A stretch of 8,207 nt of DNA from the NCBI GenBank assembly GCA_001789355.1, contig MFZI01000022.1, positions 7,687-15,893 on the forward strand, written 5' to 3'. The position numbers and the translations under genes were made by a program. Under the pieces are notes generated by a model. It was not told the origin of the DNA. It searched no databases and saw nothing but the letters and a program-made list of their open reading frames with translations. Source of the stretch: Candidatus Roizmanbacteria bacterium RIFCSPHIGHO2_01_FULL_39_8. GTDB lineage: Bacteria; Patescibacteriota; Microgenomatia; UBA1406; GWC2-37-13. This document shows positions 1 through 6,242 of this stretch, one piece after another. Position 1 is the first letter of the stretch. Each line of letters starts with the position of its first letter.

Positions 1-1358
1 AAACTAGCTCGATCAAAAGTCTTTGTACTCCTGATCGAGCTAATTTAAACTTCGGAGTAAAGCAAAATACTTCCGGCTATTCAACAAAAGGAGTAAGAAT
101 AAGCAAAAGAAACAGCAACGGTCAGAACAGTACAGTAGTTGGTATCACACCACAACCAGCAGGTACACACATCCAGGGCTGTCGAGGGAGCTTTGCGGGT
201 AGCTGCTATGTGTGGCCTAATTGGAATACCGGAAAAAGAGCAGTGACCTTTGTAGTAAAAAATACCGATACGAGCAATCCGACAAATACACCAACACCAC
301 CCCTTTCAACTCCTACTCCTTACCTGGAGATTAAGGTGGTTAATCCGCAATTAACTCCAGTCAGGATGAAAAGTATCTGCAGCAGTCGATGCAATAATAA
401 CAATTGTGACAATTCATTCTGCGATTCCAATAAAGACGCAAAAATATTTGCCAAATCACCTACTAAAAATGGATTTGATAGATATGGTGCACGAATAAGT
501 AAAAAAAACAGCGCTGATAAAAATATGGTAATCGTTGAAGTTGAAGCCTCAAACTCAAATCAAGGAAAGCTTGACAAATGTGGCTCCGATGTGTCAGGAT
601 TTTGTTATACGTGGTCAAATTGGAATACCGGTAAAAGAGAGATTACTTTTAAGGTCGGGCTCTCGTCGGTGACTCCAACCCTCACTATTACTCCAACTGG
701 TACACCAACGCCCACAGTGACAATGACACCAGGACCTTCAAGCACTCCGACTCCATCGCTTACAGCTGGACCATCACCAACGACCACACCCTCAACTACG
801 CCCGCTCCTGATGCAGCAAGATTTAGATTCAAAATTAAGCTTGCTGATCTTCCAATTGCAGTTGATCATATTAATGCAGAAGACGTTCTAATAGAGGTGC
901 TTGACGGACCAACCCTAGTTCAAGCGGTAAACAGAGCGTTAACAAGAGGGGGAGACTATTATATATCGGGTGATATGATGTTAAATATTCCTGTAAGCAA
1001 AACCTACACTATTTCAGTAAAAGTAAAAACAACAACAAGACAAACTTTTGCAAATGTGAATCTTATTCAAGGCGAACTCCGTGACTGTTCAGGCGTAACC
1101 CTCGATAATAACTGTGGTGAATTAGTCGGAGTAACAAATGCTGATAGGGCTTTATATTCAGGTGATTCTGACGGGTTCAACAATGAGTCAGGGAGCTACA
1201 ACAAGATTGACTCCGCAGACCTTCAAGTTCTGATCACCTATTACAATCAAACTGCCTCAACTGATGCAAGCCGTGCGGTGGACTTCAACATGGATGGCCA
1301 GATAGATATCAATGACTTTGAAATTTTAGCAAAGAATTATGGATTGCAAGGGATTTGA
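1..1358 (+). CDS. Secreted dockerin protein with tandem Cys-containing repeats (5' partial)
   Basis: The frame is open from base 3 and runs off the left edge, so the GTG at 210 is internal. The window holds 451 residues and no signal peptide. Residues 1-90 and about 107-222 form a tandem repeat. Each copy has [IM]KS[LI]C, then G[VA]RISK[RK]NS, then a C-x7-C pair, then WxNWNTGKR and a beta strand. I do not recognise this domain. Pro/Thr linkers sit at about 91-106 and 223-270. A beta-rich module (about 271-384) follows, then a dockerin-like end (385-451). The second calcium loop there is canonical (DFNMDGQIDIND). The first loop (SDGFNNESGSYNKIDSAD) has an insertion. Dockerins bind cohesins, and three cohesin proteins follow downstream, so this is probably an extracellular ligand or cargo protein docked onto them. 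The TGA stop lies 5 nt before the next ATG, which suggests an operon. The dockerin call is firm; the function of the repeats is unknown. Confidence 0.85.
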   Translation, partial: TSSIKSLCTPDRANLNFGVKQNTSGYSTKGVRISKRNSNGQNSTVVGITPQPAGTHIQGCRGSFAGSCYVWPNWNTGKRAVTFVVKNTDTSNPTNTPTPPLSTPTPYLEIKVVNPQLTPVRMKSICSSRCNNNNCDNSFCDSNKDAKIFAKSPTKNGFDRYGARISKKNSADKNMVIVEVEASNSNQGKLDKCGSDVSGFCYTWSNWNTGKREITFKVGLSSVTPTLTITPTGTPTPTVTMTPGPSSTPTPSLTAGPSPTTTPSTTPAPDAARFRFKIKLADLPIAVDHINAEDVLIEVLDGPTLVQAVNRALTRGGDYYISGDMMLNIPVSKTYTISVKVKTTTRQTFANVNLIQGELRDCSGVTLDNNCGELVGVTNADRALYSGDSDGFNNESGSYNKIDSADLQVLITYYNQTASTDASRAVDFNMDGQIDINDFEILAKNYGLQGI

Positions 1359-1363
1359 CATCA

Positions 1364-3001
1364 ATGGACCAATCTAAATATAAAGCTATTGCTTTGTTTG
1401 CGATTTTTTTCACAGCGCTTATTGCGGGTACTTTCATTTTGCTTACTCAGTTTGTCTTCAGGTCGAGGGCAACAGCTGGTGTTCCAAGCCTGTCTTTTGC
1501 TACTGAGCCGACATCAGCTGAAGCAGGGCAAAATTTCGATCTTGTCCTTAAGGTAAATCCTAACGGATCAAGTTTTTACGCATTCGAGCTTTACTTTAAC
1601 TATGATCCGACAAAAGTAGAGTTCCAAAATTCTACCCAGCTTGAACAAAATATAACATCAGGATTTCTCATAGGACAATCATCGGTCGACACGACAAATC
1701 ACAAAATTACGTTGCTTGGAGCAAAACCTTCTACCCCTTTCTCAGGAACAGCCGAACAAGAGATAGCGCGTATCAAGCTGAAACTCAAAGAAAGCGCAGC
1801 GGGTGAATATCAGTTCAACTGGTTAGAAAATACGAAATTGGGGACAAACCTGAATATCGAAAAAATAAACGGCGTATTTTTGGTCGGATCGCAGGCAGGA
1901 GCCGGTCTTTATTTGGGATCGCCCAACGTAGTGGTTTCTTCAGCTGGGAAAGCGCTTGTTCAGAGGGATTCGGATCTCAATACTGAGATTTTCCTTGTGA
2001 CGAGCGGCCAGCTTGTGAAGTCGGCAGATGTGGTTTTTCCTTATGACGATACAAAGTTGACTTTTCAAAACAGCACAAATCTTAATCAGAATATTGAAAT
2101 AAATCCTAATTCCGGTTTCAATAGCCAATTTGTCTTAACGAATATTGATACGACGAAAAAAAAGATAACGATTGCTTTTATTGCTCCCTCAGCAAATCAG
2201 ATTCCAACACCGGTGCAGAGTTCAAATGCTATTCTGCTTGCTACCGTCAAATTTAAGGTAAAAACAGACGCTCCGCTTGGTGATATGTCACTCGTGCTTG
2301 ATAAATCAAGTACTGTTTATAACATGCAGACTAAAAACATACTTACCAATATGGATGGGCTGGAACTTTCAATCGTTGAAGTTATTCCTCCCATAACTGG
2401 TCCGATAAGTATACCTCCCATAACTGGTGATCCAGGGCCACTTTCGCTCAATTTGAAGCTACGCTTTCAGGGTATTCTGGCCGAGCCAGCTCATGAATTC
2501 AATCATTTAAAAGTCAAGGTGAGCTTGGTTTCTACATTTGATTCTTCGGGCGAGGCGACTCTGGTTGATTTCGTTTCTGACAAAGACGGCATATGGTCAG
2601 GAGAAGCTACCTTTAATCCGCCTACCAAATTTTTCCCCGGGGGCGGTTATAAACTCTTTGTCAAAGGCCCAAAACACCTACAAAAAAGAATATGCGAGAA
2701 TCTGCCAAAAGAGACGGCAGAAGGTACGTATCACTGCGAAAATGGCGAAATTGTCTTACAACCGGGGAAAAATGACCTCGATTTAACAGGCGTTTTTCTT
2801 TTGGTGGGCGATCTCCCCAACAATGGAGCACAGGATGGGGTAGTCAACTCGTACGATATTTCTTTAGTGAGAAATAATCTGGGCAATTCCGATGCGGAAA
2901 CGGTAGCATTGGCAGATCTTAATCTTGATGGTAAGGTAGATACACAAGATTATTCGCTTGTTATCGCAGCCTTATCGGTGAGAAGCGATGAGGGTGAATA
3001 G
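1364..3001 (+). CDS. Membrane-anchored cohesin-cohesin-X-dockerin protein (scaffoldin-like)
   Basis: The product has 545 residues from ATG 1364. An in-frame TTG at 1355 would overlap the upstream stop. The AAGGG-like sequence ending at about 1352 is spaced better for the ATG. Residues 7-32 are one hydrophobic helix, so the rest should be outside the cell. Two cohesin-like beta domains follow, at about 40-174 and 180-339. Both keep the family pattern of a strand, then FNYDPTKVEFQNST in the first and FPYDDTKLTFQNST in the second. A linker with a duplicated IPPITG (340-358) leads to a beta-rich module at about 359-480. The C-terminal dockerin (482-538) has a second loop of DLNLDGKVDTQD. Carrying both cohesins and a dockerin makes this an adaptor-type scaffoldin: it could hold dockerin partners and itself dock to another cohesin. 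Partner specificity cannot be read from sequence. Confidence 0.87.
   Translation: MDQSKYKAIALFAIFFTALIAGTFILLTQFVFRSRATAGVPSLSFATEPTSAEAGQNFDLVLKVNPNGSSFYAFELYFNYDPTKVEFQNSTQLEQNITSGFLIGQSSVDTTNHKITLLGAKPSTPFSGTAEQEIARIKLKLKESAAGEYQFNWLENTKLGTNLNIEKINGVFLVGSQAGAGLYLGSPNVVVSSAGKALVQRDSDLNTEIFLVTSGQLVKSADVVFPYDDTKLTFQNSTNLNQNIEINPNSGFNSQFVLTNIDTTKKKITIAFIAPSANQIPTPVQSSNAILLATVKFKVKTDAPLGDMSLVLDKSSTVYNMQTKNILTNMDGLELSIVEVIPPITGPISIPPITGDPGPLSLNLKLRFQGILAEPAHEFNHLKVKVSLVSTFDSSGEATLVDFVSDKDGIWSGEATFNPPTKFFPGGGYKLFVKGPKHLQKRICENLPKETAEGTYHCENGEIVLQPGKNDLDLTGVFLLVGDLPNNGAQDGVVNSYDISLVRNNLGNSDAETVALADLNLDGKVDTQDYSLVIAALSVRSDEGE
2387..2428 (+). repeat. 15-bp direct repeat encoding the IPPITG linker
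   Basis: The 15-mer CCTCCCATAACTGGT occurs exactly at 2387-2401 and 2414-2428, a 27-nt period that keeps the reading frame. It encodes a nine-residue unit duplicated in the linker between the second cohesin and the X-like module. It looks like a simple in-frame tandem duplication that lengthened the linker. Confidence 0.85.
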
Positions 3002-3004
3002 TAA

Positions 3005-3080
3005 TAGACCTTAGTATATTAGATTTTAGCTTATTAGAATTTTTCTAAGGTCTAACGTCTAAAATCTAACAATCTAAAAA
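3005..3080. repeat. Inverted short-word array (TTAG words / TCTAA words)
   Basis: This array fills the gap between two cohesin genes. The left half is four 7-8-nt words ending in TTAG (3007-3037). A spacer AATTTT follows (3038-3043). The right half is five words of 7-8 nt starting with TCTAA, at 3044, 3051, 3058, 3065 and 3073. The ATG at 3081 follows directly. Two perfect inverted repeats are present: TAGACCTTAG (3005-3014) with 3045-3054, and TTAGATTTTAG (3019-3029) with 3059-3069. Their order is A-B-A'-B', so the pairings cross rather than nest. There is no Shine-Dalgarno sequence. The array could fold in mRNA or DNA; its function is unknown. Confidence 0.8.
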
Positions 3081-3704
3081 ATGGATCCACAAACTAAAAC
3101 GAATCCGGTAGCGGCTAAACAATTACCTGTCATGAAGCTTGTTTTGTTAAGTTTGGTCATCGTTTTTGCTGTTCTTCTTTTTGTTGTGTACAGTTCACAG
3201 AAAGCAAAAAATCTAGAGGAGGGTTCAAAGATTACAACAAGCCAAAACCCAAGTCTTGTTACGGCAACTGTTTCTCCACGACCTTTAGAGGGAGCGTTTT
3301 CCTTAACGGCAAGCCAGTCTAGCGTGGCGGTGAATTCACCGGTGACAGTGACTCTTGAGGCAGACTCGAATGGAAAAGCAGTCGTCGGGTATGATCTTAT
3401 TTTGCAGTATGATCCAGCAGCTTTGGAGATAACAAGTGCAACATCTTTGTTACCCGATTTTACTGTCTATCCGATAAAATCAGCAGATCATTACTCAGTT
3501 ACCGCAACCAAAAAAATTACAAGTGAAGATCCGAGTATTTTTAATCAGGCAGGCGTATTAAATTTGATTGTTACTCCAAAAAAATCGGGAAGTCAAAGTC
3601 TCCGTTTAGTATCTAATCTCGGGAATGAAAAGACACAGATGGTCGACGAGACAACGAAAGTAATATACCCTGCGGTGAGTGAAATAACACTGGAAGTAAA
3701 ATAA
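3081..3704 (+). CDS. Type II membrane protein with one cohesin-like domain
   Basis: The product has 207 residues. A short polar cytoplasmic N-terminus precedes one transmembrane helix (about 18-37). A charged and Ser/Thr/Pro-rich spacer to about residue 70 follows. The rest is a single cohesin-like beta domain (about 71-207) with the hallmark VVGYDLILQYDPAALEITSA and a long stretch of alternating hydrophobic strands. It has no signal-peptidase site, so the helix should remain as an anchor with the cohesin outside. It sits 79 nt after the double-cohesin gene and probably displays one docking site for the dockerin of either upstream protein. The ATG lies directly after a short-word array with no ribosome binding site. 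The cohesin-fold call rests on motif pattern and neighbours; a related carbohydrate-binding jelly-roll is the main alternative. Confidence 0.8.
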   Translation: MDPQTKTNPVAAKQLPVMKLVLLSLVIVFAVLLFVVYSSQKAKNLEEGSKITTSQNPSLVTATVSPRPLEGAFSLTASQSSVAVNSPVTVTLEADSNGKAVVGYDLILQYDPAALEITSATSLLPDFTVYPIKSADHYSVTATKKITSEDPSIFNQAGVLNLIVTPKKSGSQSLRLVSNLGNEKTQMVDETTKVIYPAVSEITLEVK

Positions 3705-3713
3705 CGACTTTCC

Positions 3714-3833
3714 TGTCATGCTGAACTTGTTTACCCTGAGTTCACTCTGAAGAGATTCACTCTAAAGAGCTTGCCGAATGGGTTTCAGCATCTGATTTTA
3801 GATAACAGATCCTGAACTAAATTCAGGATGACA
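3714..3833. repeat. Compound inverted-repeat element (TGTCATGCTGAA type)
   Basis: The outer arms TGTCATGCTGAA (3714-3725) and TTCAGGATGACA (3822-3833) pair at 11 of 12 positions. Inside are three exact pairings: ATGCTGAA (3718-3725) with TTCAGCAT (3784-3791), ATCTG (3790-3794) with CAGAT (3806-3810), and ATCCTGAA (3809-3816) with TTCAGGAT (3822-3829). The central part carries a 15-bp tandem repeat at 13 of 15 identity (3741-3755 and 3756-3770). No open frame of note exists. From memory it resembles dispersed TGTCATnCTGAAC hairpin repeats of other bacterial genomes; this was not checked. Confidence 0.7.
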
Positions 3834-3857
3834 AAAAATTGTTGCAATTTTTTGTCA
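3829..3857. repeat. Perfect 13-bp hairpin before a cohesin gene
   Basis: TGACAAAAAATTG (3829-3841) and CAATTTTTTGTCA (3845-3857) are exact reverse complements around a 3-nt loop. It overlaps the right end of the compound element by five bases and ends 22 nt before ATG 3880. The stem is AT-rich and lacks a following T-run after the right arm, although the right arm itself holds six T. It could be a weak terminator for 3081-3704 or a leader structure of the next gene. Confidence 0.7.
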
Positions 3858-3879
3858 ATTAGTAGACAATGATTACTGG

Positions 3880-4506
3880 ATGAAAAACTTATTCGTATTA
3901 TTGATTTTAAGCTATCTTGTTTTTTTCTTAAGTGGTCTGGTTTTTGGACAGGTTAATGCAGCTACACTCAAATTTGATAAAACAGCAGTTACGGTCAATG
4001 CAAACGAGACATTTCAGATAGCGGTGATTGTAGACTCAGGGACGGAACAGATCTCTTCGACTGACGCATATGTTCTGTACGACGCCACGCTTCTTGAGGC
4101 GCAGTCGGTGGCGGCTGGCAGTTTTTTTCCTACCGTTACGAATAACATCACTTCAGGAAAGGTCTATATTGCCGCATTTGTCGACGATCCGGCTACGTAT
4201 AAGACTGACTCTGGTACCATCGCTACGATAACCTTCAAGACGCTTAAGAATGGCTCAGGAAATCTTACATTTGATTGTCCCAATGGATCAAAGATCGTAA
4301 AGAATGATCTGAATGCGACCAATATTATAGAATGCAGTCAAAATGGCACAAGTTCGGTAAGCGTTGGGGGGGCGGGGACAGGTGCGACGACATATCCTAC
4401 CTCATCAGTGCTTCCTCAAACAGGAATTTTTGCTAATATAGCCAAAGCAGCTATTCCCGGGATGATCTTGATTATGCTCGGGGGAATGCTGAGACTGGTA
4501 TTGTAG
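3880..4506 (+). CDS. Secreted cohesin-domain protein with LPQTG cell-surface sorting motif
   Basis: The product has 208 residues. Residues 1-27 form a signal peptide with a likely cleavage after VNA (VNA/AT). A cohesin-like domain covers about 28-162. It opens with LKFDKTAVTVNANETFQIAV, and ISSTDAYVLYDATLLEAQSV holds the conserved tyrosine-aspartate strand end. A Gly/Ser/Thr spacer leads to LPQTG at residues 179-183, then a hydrophobic helix to the end. The terminus has only one arginine after the helix, shorter than the usual positive tail of sortase substrates. Sortases cut LPXTG between T and G and attach the protein to the surface. No sortase gene is in the window. This makes it a candidate surface anchor for dockerin partners. 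The ATG has no Shine-Dalgarno sequence. Confidence 0.82.
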   Translation: MKNLFVLLILSYLVFFLSGLVFGQVNAATLKFDKTAVTVNANETFQIAVIVDSGTEQISSTDAYVLYDATLLEAQSVAAGSFFPTVTNNITSGKVYIAAFVDDPATYKTDSGTIATITFKTLKNGSGNLTFDCPNGSKIVKNDLNATNIIECSQNGTSSVSVGGAGTGATTYPTSSVLPQTGIFANIAKAAIPGMILIMLGGMLRLVL

Positions 4507-4512
4507 GTCAAG

Positions 4513-4610
4513 GTTTCACGATAAGTTTCAGCTCGTTTCGATGAATTTCAATGAGTTTCCGACCAGTAATCAGAAATAGATGGAAACTTGTAGAAACTAA
4601 TAGAAATTAA
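4513..4610. repeat. Inverted short-word array (GTTTC words / GAAA words, 10-nt period)
   Basis: Words of the form [GA]TTTC start at 4513, 4525, 4535, 4545 and 4555 (periods 12, 10, 10, 10). They are followed by a short spacer and then GAAA[CT] words at 4573, 4583, 4593 and 4603 (period exactly 10). The second set is the reverse complement of the first, so the whole can fold as a long imperfect hairpin. It fills the gap between the LPQTG and Fn3 genes and ends directly before the TTG at 4611, nine bases before ATG 4620. Function unknown. Confidence 0.75.
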
Positions 4611-4619
4611 TTGCCAAAG

Positions 4620-5210
4620 ATGAATCATATAAAGATACCTCGTTTCCTTGGTTACGCTGTCGGCGGCCTACTCTCGGTTCTTATCTTAGTATTCGGGTTT
4701 ACTATGGTTCAGGGAGTACTGACTCGCGCAGAGGATCAAGTACCACGAGATGTAGTAATCTCAGATATTACGACTTCTTCGGCAATAATAAACTGGGCTA
4801 CAGGCACAAATACCCAAGGGGTCATAGAATACGGAGTATCACCTACCACTATAAATCAATTAGCACCGGAAGCAGAATCCTCAAGCTCACATCAGCTTGA
4901 TCTGACATTATTATCCGCATCGACGACCTATTACTTCCAAATCTCGATTGGTGGGAAGAAATATGATAACGCAGGAGTTCCATGGACATTTTCAACAAAA
5001 GGAACAGATGAGGTACCTACTTCGCTTTCACCTTCAACCCGTCCTACACCCATTTCACGTGTTGTAATCCCAAACGTAGAAAATTCCTGTCCTGAAACAG
5101 ATTGCGAGAAAATCAAATTAAAACTAGGGAATGGGTGTACTACTCAGGACTACATCAAGTGTGTGAAAGAAAAGTCTGCGCCTACGTTTGCACCACTGAC
5201 AACTCCTTAA
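4620..5210 (+). CDS. Membrane-anchored fibronectin type III protein with Cys-rich tail
   Basis: The product has 196 residues from ATG 4620; an in-frame TTG at 4611 would add MPK. Residues 9-33 form an N-terminal membrane anchor or uncleaved signal. Residues 41-127 look like one Fn3 domain: VVISDITTSSAIINWAT, then VIEYGVSP, then LLSASTTYYFQISI and a closing WTFSTKG, typical of the Fn3-like domains of purple acid phosphatases. A Pro/Ser/Thr linker (128-145) follows. The last 50 residues hold four cysteines at 157, 162, 173 and 181 (C-x4-C-x10-C-x7-C), perhaps a small disulfide or metal knot. The stop overlaps the end of the convergent protease gene by 4 nt. It ends the surface cluster; Fn3 domains usually act as spacers or adhesive modules. 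No catalytic motif was seen. Confidence 0.8.
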   Translation: MNHIKIPRFLGYAVGGLLSVLILVFGFTMVQGVLTRAEDQVPRDVVISDITTSSAIINWATGTNTQGVIEYGVSPTTINQLAPEAESSSSHQLDLTLLSASTTYYFQISIGGKKYDNAGVPWTFSTKGTDEVPTSLSPSTRPTPISRVVIPNVENSCPETDCEKIKLKLGNGCTTQDYIKCVKEKSAPTFAPLTTP

Positions 5211-5860
5211 ATAAAGCCTCCATAACTTCCAGGTAATAATAATGATCTTAGAAAATTTATTACTGGTCCAACAATAATATTAAGAAGTCCAGGGCTAATA
5301 AGAAGAATCATGAGAAAAATAAATCCGTAACGTTCAAGTTCATACCATTCTTTGGCTCTATGCTCAGACAAAATACCGCCTACGATTTTGAACCCATCAA
5401 GTGGAGCGATTGGAAGCAAATTAAAAACGGCTAACGAGATATTGATAATAATTACTACTGGGAGAATCAACATACCTATAGTACTTAATACTGGTAGTTC
5501 AATAAAAATTAACAATCTCATCAGAATAGATCCGACTAAGGCAATAAATAAATTAGTAGCGGGTCCCGCAAGAGAAATAAGAGCTGAGTCTCTACGAGGG
5601 TTTTTAAGATTAAATGGATCAAATGGAACTGGTTTAGCCCAGCCAAATAAAAAATTTGATCCGGTTACAATCAATAACAAAGGTAATAATATCGAGCCAA
5701 TCGGGTCAATATGAGGGAAAGGGTTAAGAGTCAATCTTTTCATTAGTCTTGCTGTCGGGTCACCAAGATAATCGGCAACTAATCCATGTGCCACTTCATG
5801 CAAAATAATTGAGTATATTAATATGAATATAAATATTGGTAGAGAGATAAGATTGGGCAT
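5207..5860 (-). CDS. Site-2-type zinc metalloprotease, M50 family
   Basis: This 217-residue protein is almost entirely hydrophobic, with about five to six membrane segments. Zinc ligands are visible: HEVAH at residues 21-25 in the first helix, and NLLPIAPLDG at 147-156, where Asp155 is the third ligand. The DPIGS at 52-56 and GWAKPVPF at 73-80 are typical of the short bacterial M50B proteins (YwhC-like) that lack a PDZ domain. The family cleaves substrates inside the membrane. Its target here is unknown; clearing signal peptides or releasing membrane regulators are family-level possibilities. It is encoded opposite to both neighbours, overlaps the Fn3 gene tail-to-tail, and is 45 nt from the divergent rpmB gene. 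No ribosome binding site was seen before the ATG. Confidence 0.94.
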   Translation of the reverse strand: MPNLISLPIFIFILIYSIILHEVAHGLVADYLGDPTARLMKRLTLNPFPHIDPIGSILLPLLLIVTGSNFLFGWAKPVPFDPFNLKNPRRDSALISLAGPATNLFIALVGSILMRLLIFIELPVLSTIGMLILPVVIIINISLAVFNLLPIAPLDGFKIVGGILSEHRAKEWYELERYGFIFLMILLISPGLLNIIVGPVINFLRSLLLPGSYGGFI

Positions 5861-5863
5861 AAG

Positions 5864-5897
5864 TTGATTGATTTTACAGTCATTCTATGATATCATA
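5864..5897. promoter_or_regulatory. Divergent promoter candidate with palindromic -10 box
   Basis: On the + strand TTGATT (5864-5869) and TATGAT (5886-5891) are 16 bp apart, a reasonable -35/-10 pair. They would start transcription near 5898, about 8 nt before the rpmB ATG. The -10 lies in a perfect 12-bp palindrome, TATGATATCATA (5886-5897), so an identical TATGAT faces the M50 gene on the other strand. No clear -35 exists for that direction. Confidence 0.5.
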
Positions 5898-5905
5898 AAT
5901 CTTCA

Positions 5906-6241
5906 ATGAATAAATGCTATCACTGCGGAAAAGGTGTCCTTTACGGGCGTTCACATACTCATAAAAGAGGTGTTGCAGGTGGACGATGGAAAAAAAGGGC
6001 GCCTAAAACCCAACGAATCTTCGAACCCAATCTACAAGCTGTTAAAATTGTCGAAGCCGGTTTAGAAAAACGAGTAAAACTCTGCACTAAATGTCTCAAA
6101 AGAGTGAGAAAAGACCTTAGAGATGGGAAGAAACCATTTCTCACATTGAAGACGTTAGATATTAGAAGGCCGAAGCTGAATATTGAAGATAGAAAGTCGA
6201 AAGTAGAAGTTCAAACTTCTATCATCAGTCGTCAAGTTTAG
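5906..6241 (+). CDS. rpmB: Large-subunit ribosomal protein L28 (bL28) with C-terminal extension
   Basis: The product has 111 residues. It has the L28 core: an N-terminal CYHCGKG, the basic segment KTQRIFEPNLQAVKI, and VKLCTKCLKRVRK near the end. Cysteines 4, 7, 60 and 63 form two CxxC pairs able to bind zinc, as in C+ versions of this protein. L28 is a structural protein of the 50S subunit. The usual length is about 60-80 residues. Here an extra basic stretch lies at about 22-33, and a tail follows residue 73. The tail is charged and contains an 8-bp inverted repeat in its DNA, so it may be an added or read-through sequence. The gene is flanked by genes on the opposite strand, 45 nt upstream and 1 nt downstream. 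A candidate promoter precedes it and there is no Shine-Dalgarno sequence. Confidence 0.94.
   Translation: MNKCYHCGKGVLYGRSHTHKRGVAGGRWKKRAPKTQRIFEPNLQAVKIVEAGLEKRVKLCTKCLKRVRKDLRDGKKPFLTLKTLDIRRPKLNIEDRKSKVEVQTSIISRQV
6204..6221. repeat. 8-bp inverted repeat inside the rpmB tail
   Basis: TAGAAGTT (6204-6211) and AACTTCTA (6214-6221) pair exactly around two bases. It lies 20 nt before the rpmB stop, within the C-terminal extension. It might act as a terminator-like hairpin for one of the two convergent genes, or be a remnant of a short-word insertion. No T-run follows on the + strand. Confidence 0.45.
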
Positions 6242-6242
6242 A

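Noticed and set aside
605..832. Minus-strand frame opposite the Pro/Thr linker
   Set aside because: Its Gly/Val-rich product is the complement of ACX/CCX repeats in a clear coding region.
210..1358. GTG at 210 as the true start of the first gene
   Set aside because: The same frame is open to the left edge and encodes the first copy of the Cys-containing repeat, so the gene begins outside the window.
1356..1358. Alternative code with TGA as glycine
   Set aside because: Reading through TGA leaves the dockerin end and gives implausible sequence overlapping a well-supported gene in another frame.
1355..1363. TTG at 1355 as start of the double-cohesin gene
   Set aside because: It overlaps the previous stop and leaves no room for the weak ribosome binding site; ATG 1364 is better placed.
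3829..3857. Firm intrinsic terminator
   Set aside because: The stem is AT-rich and no T-run follows the right arm, so only a possible role is noted.
5352..5714. Plus-strand frame opposite the M50 protease
   Set aside because: It lies wholly within a gene with intact HExxH and NxxPxxxLDG motifs and has no recognisable features.
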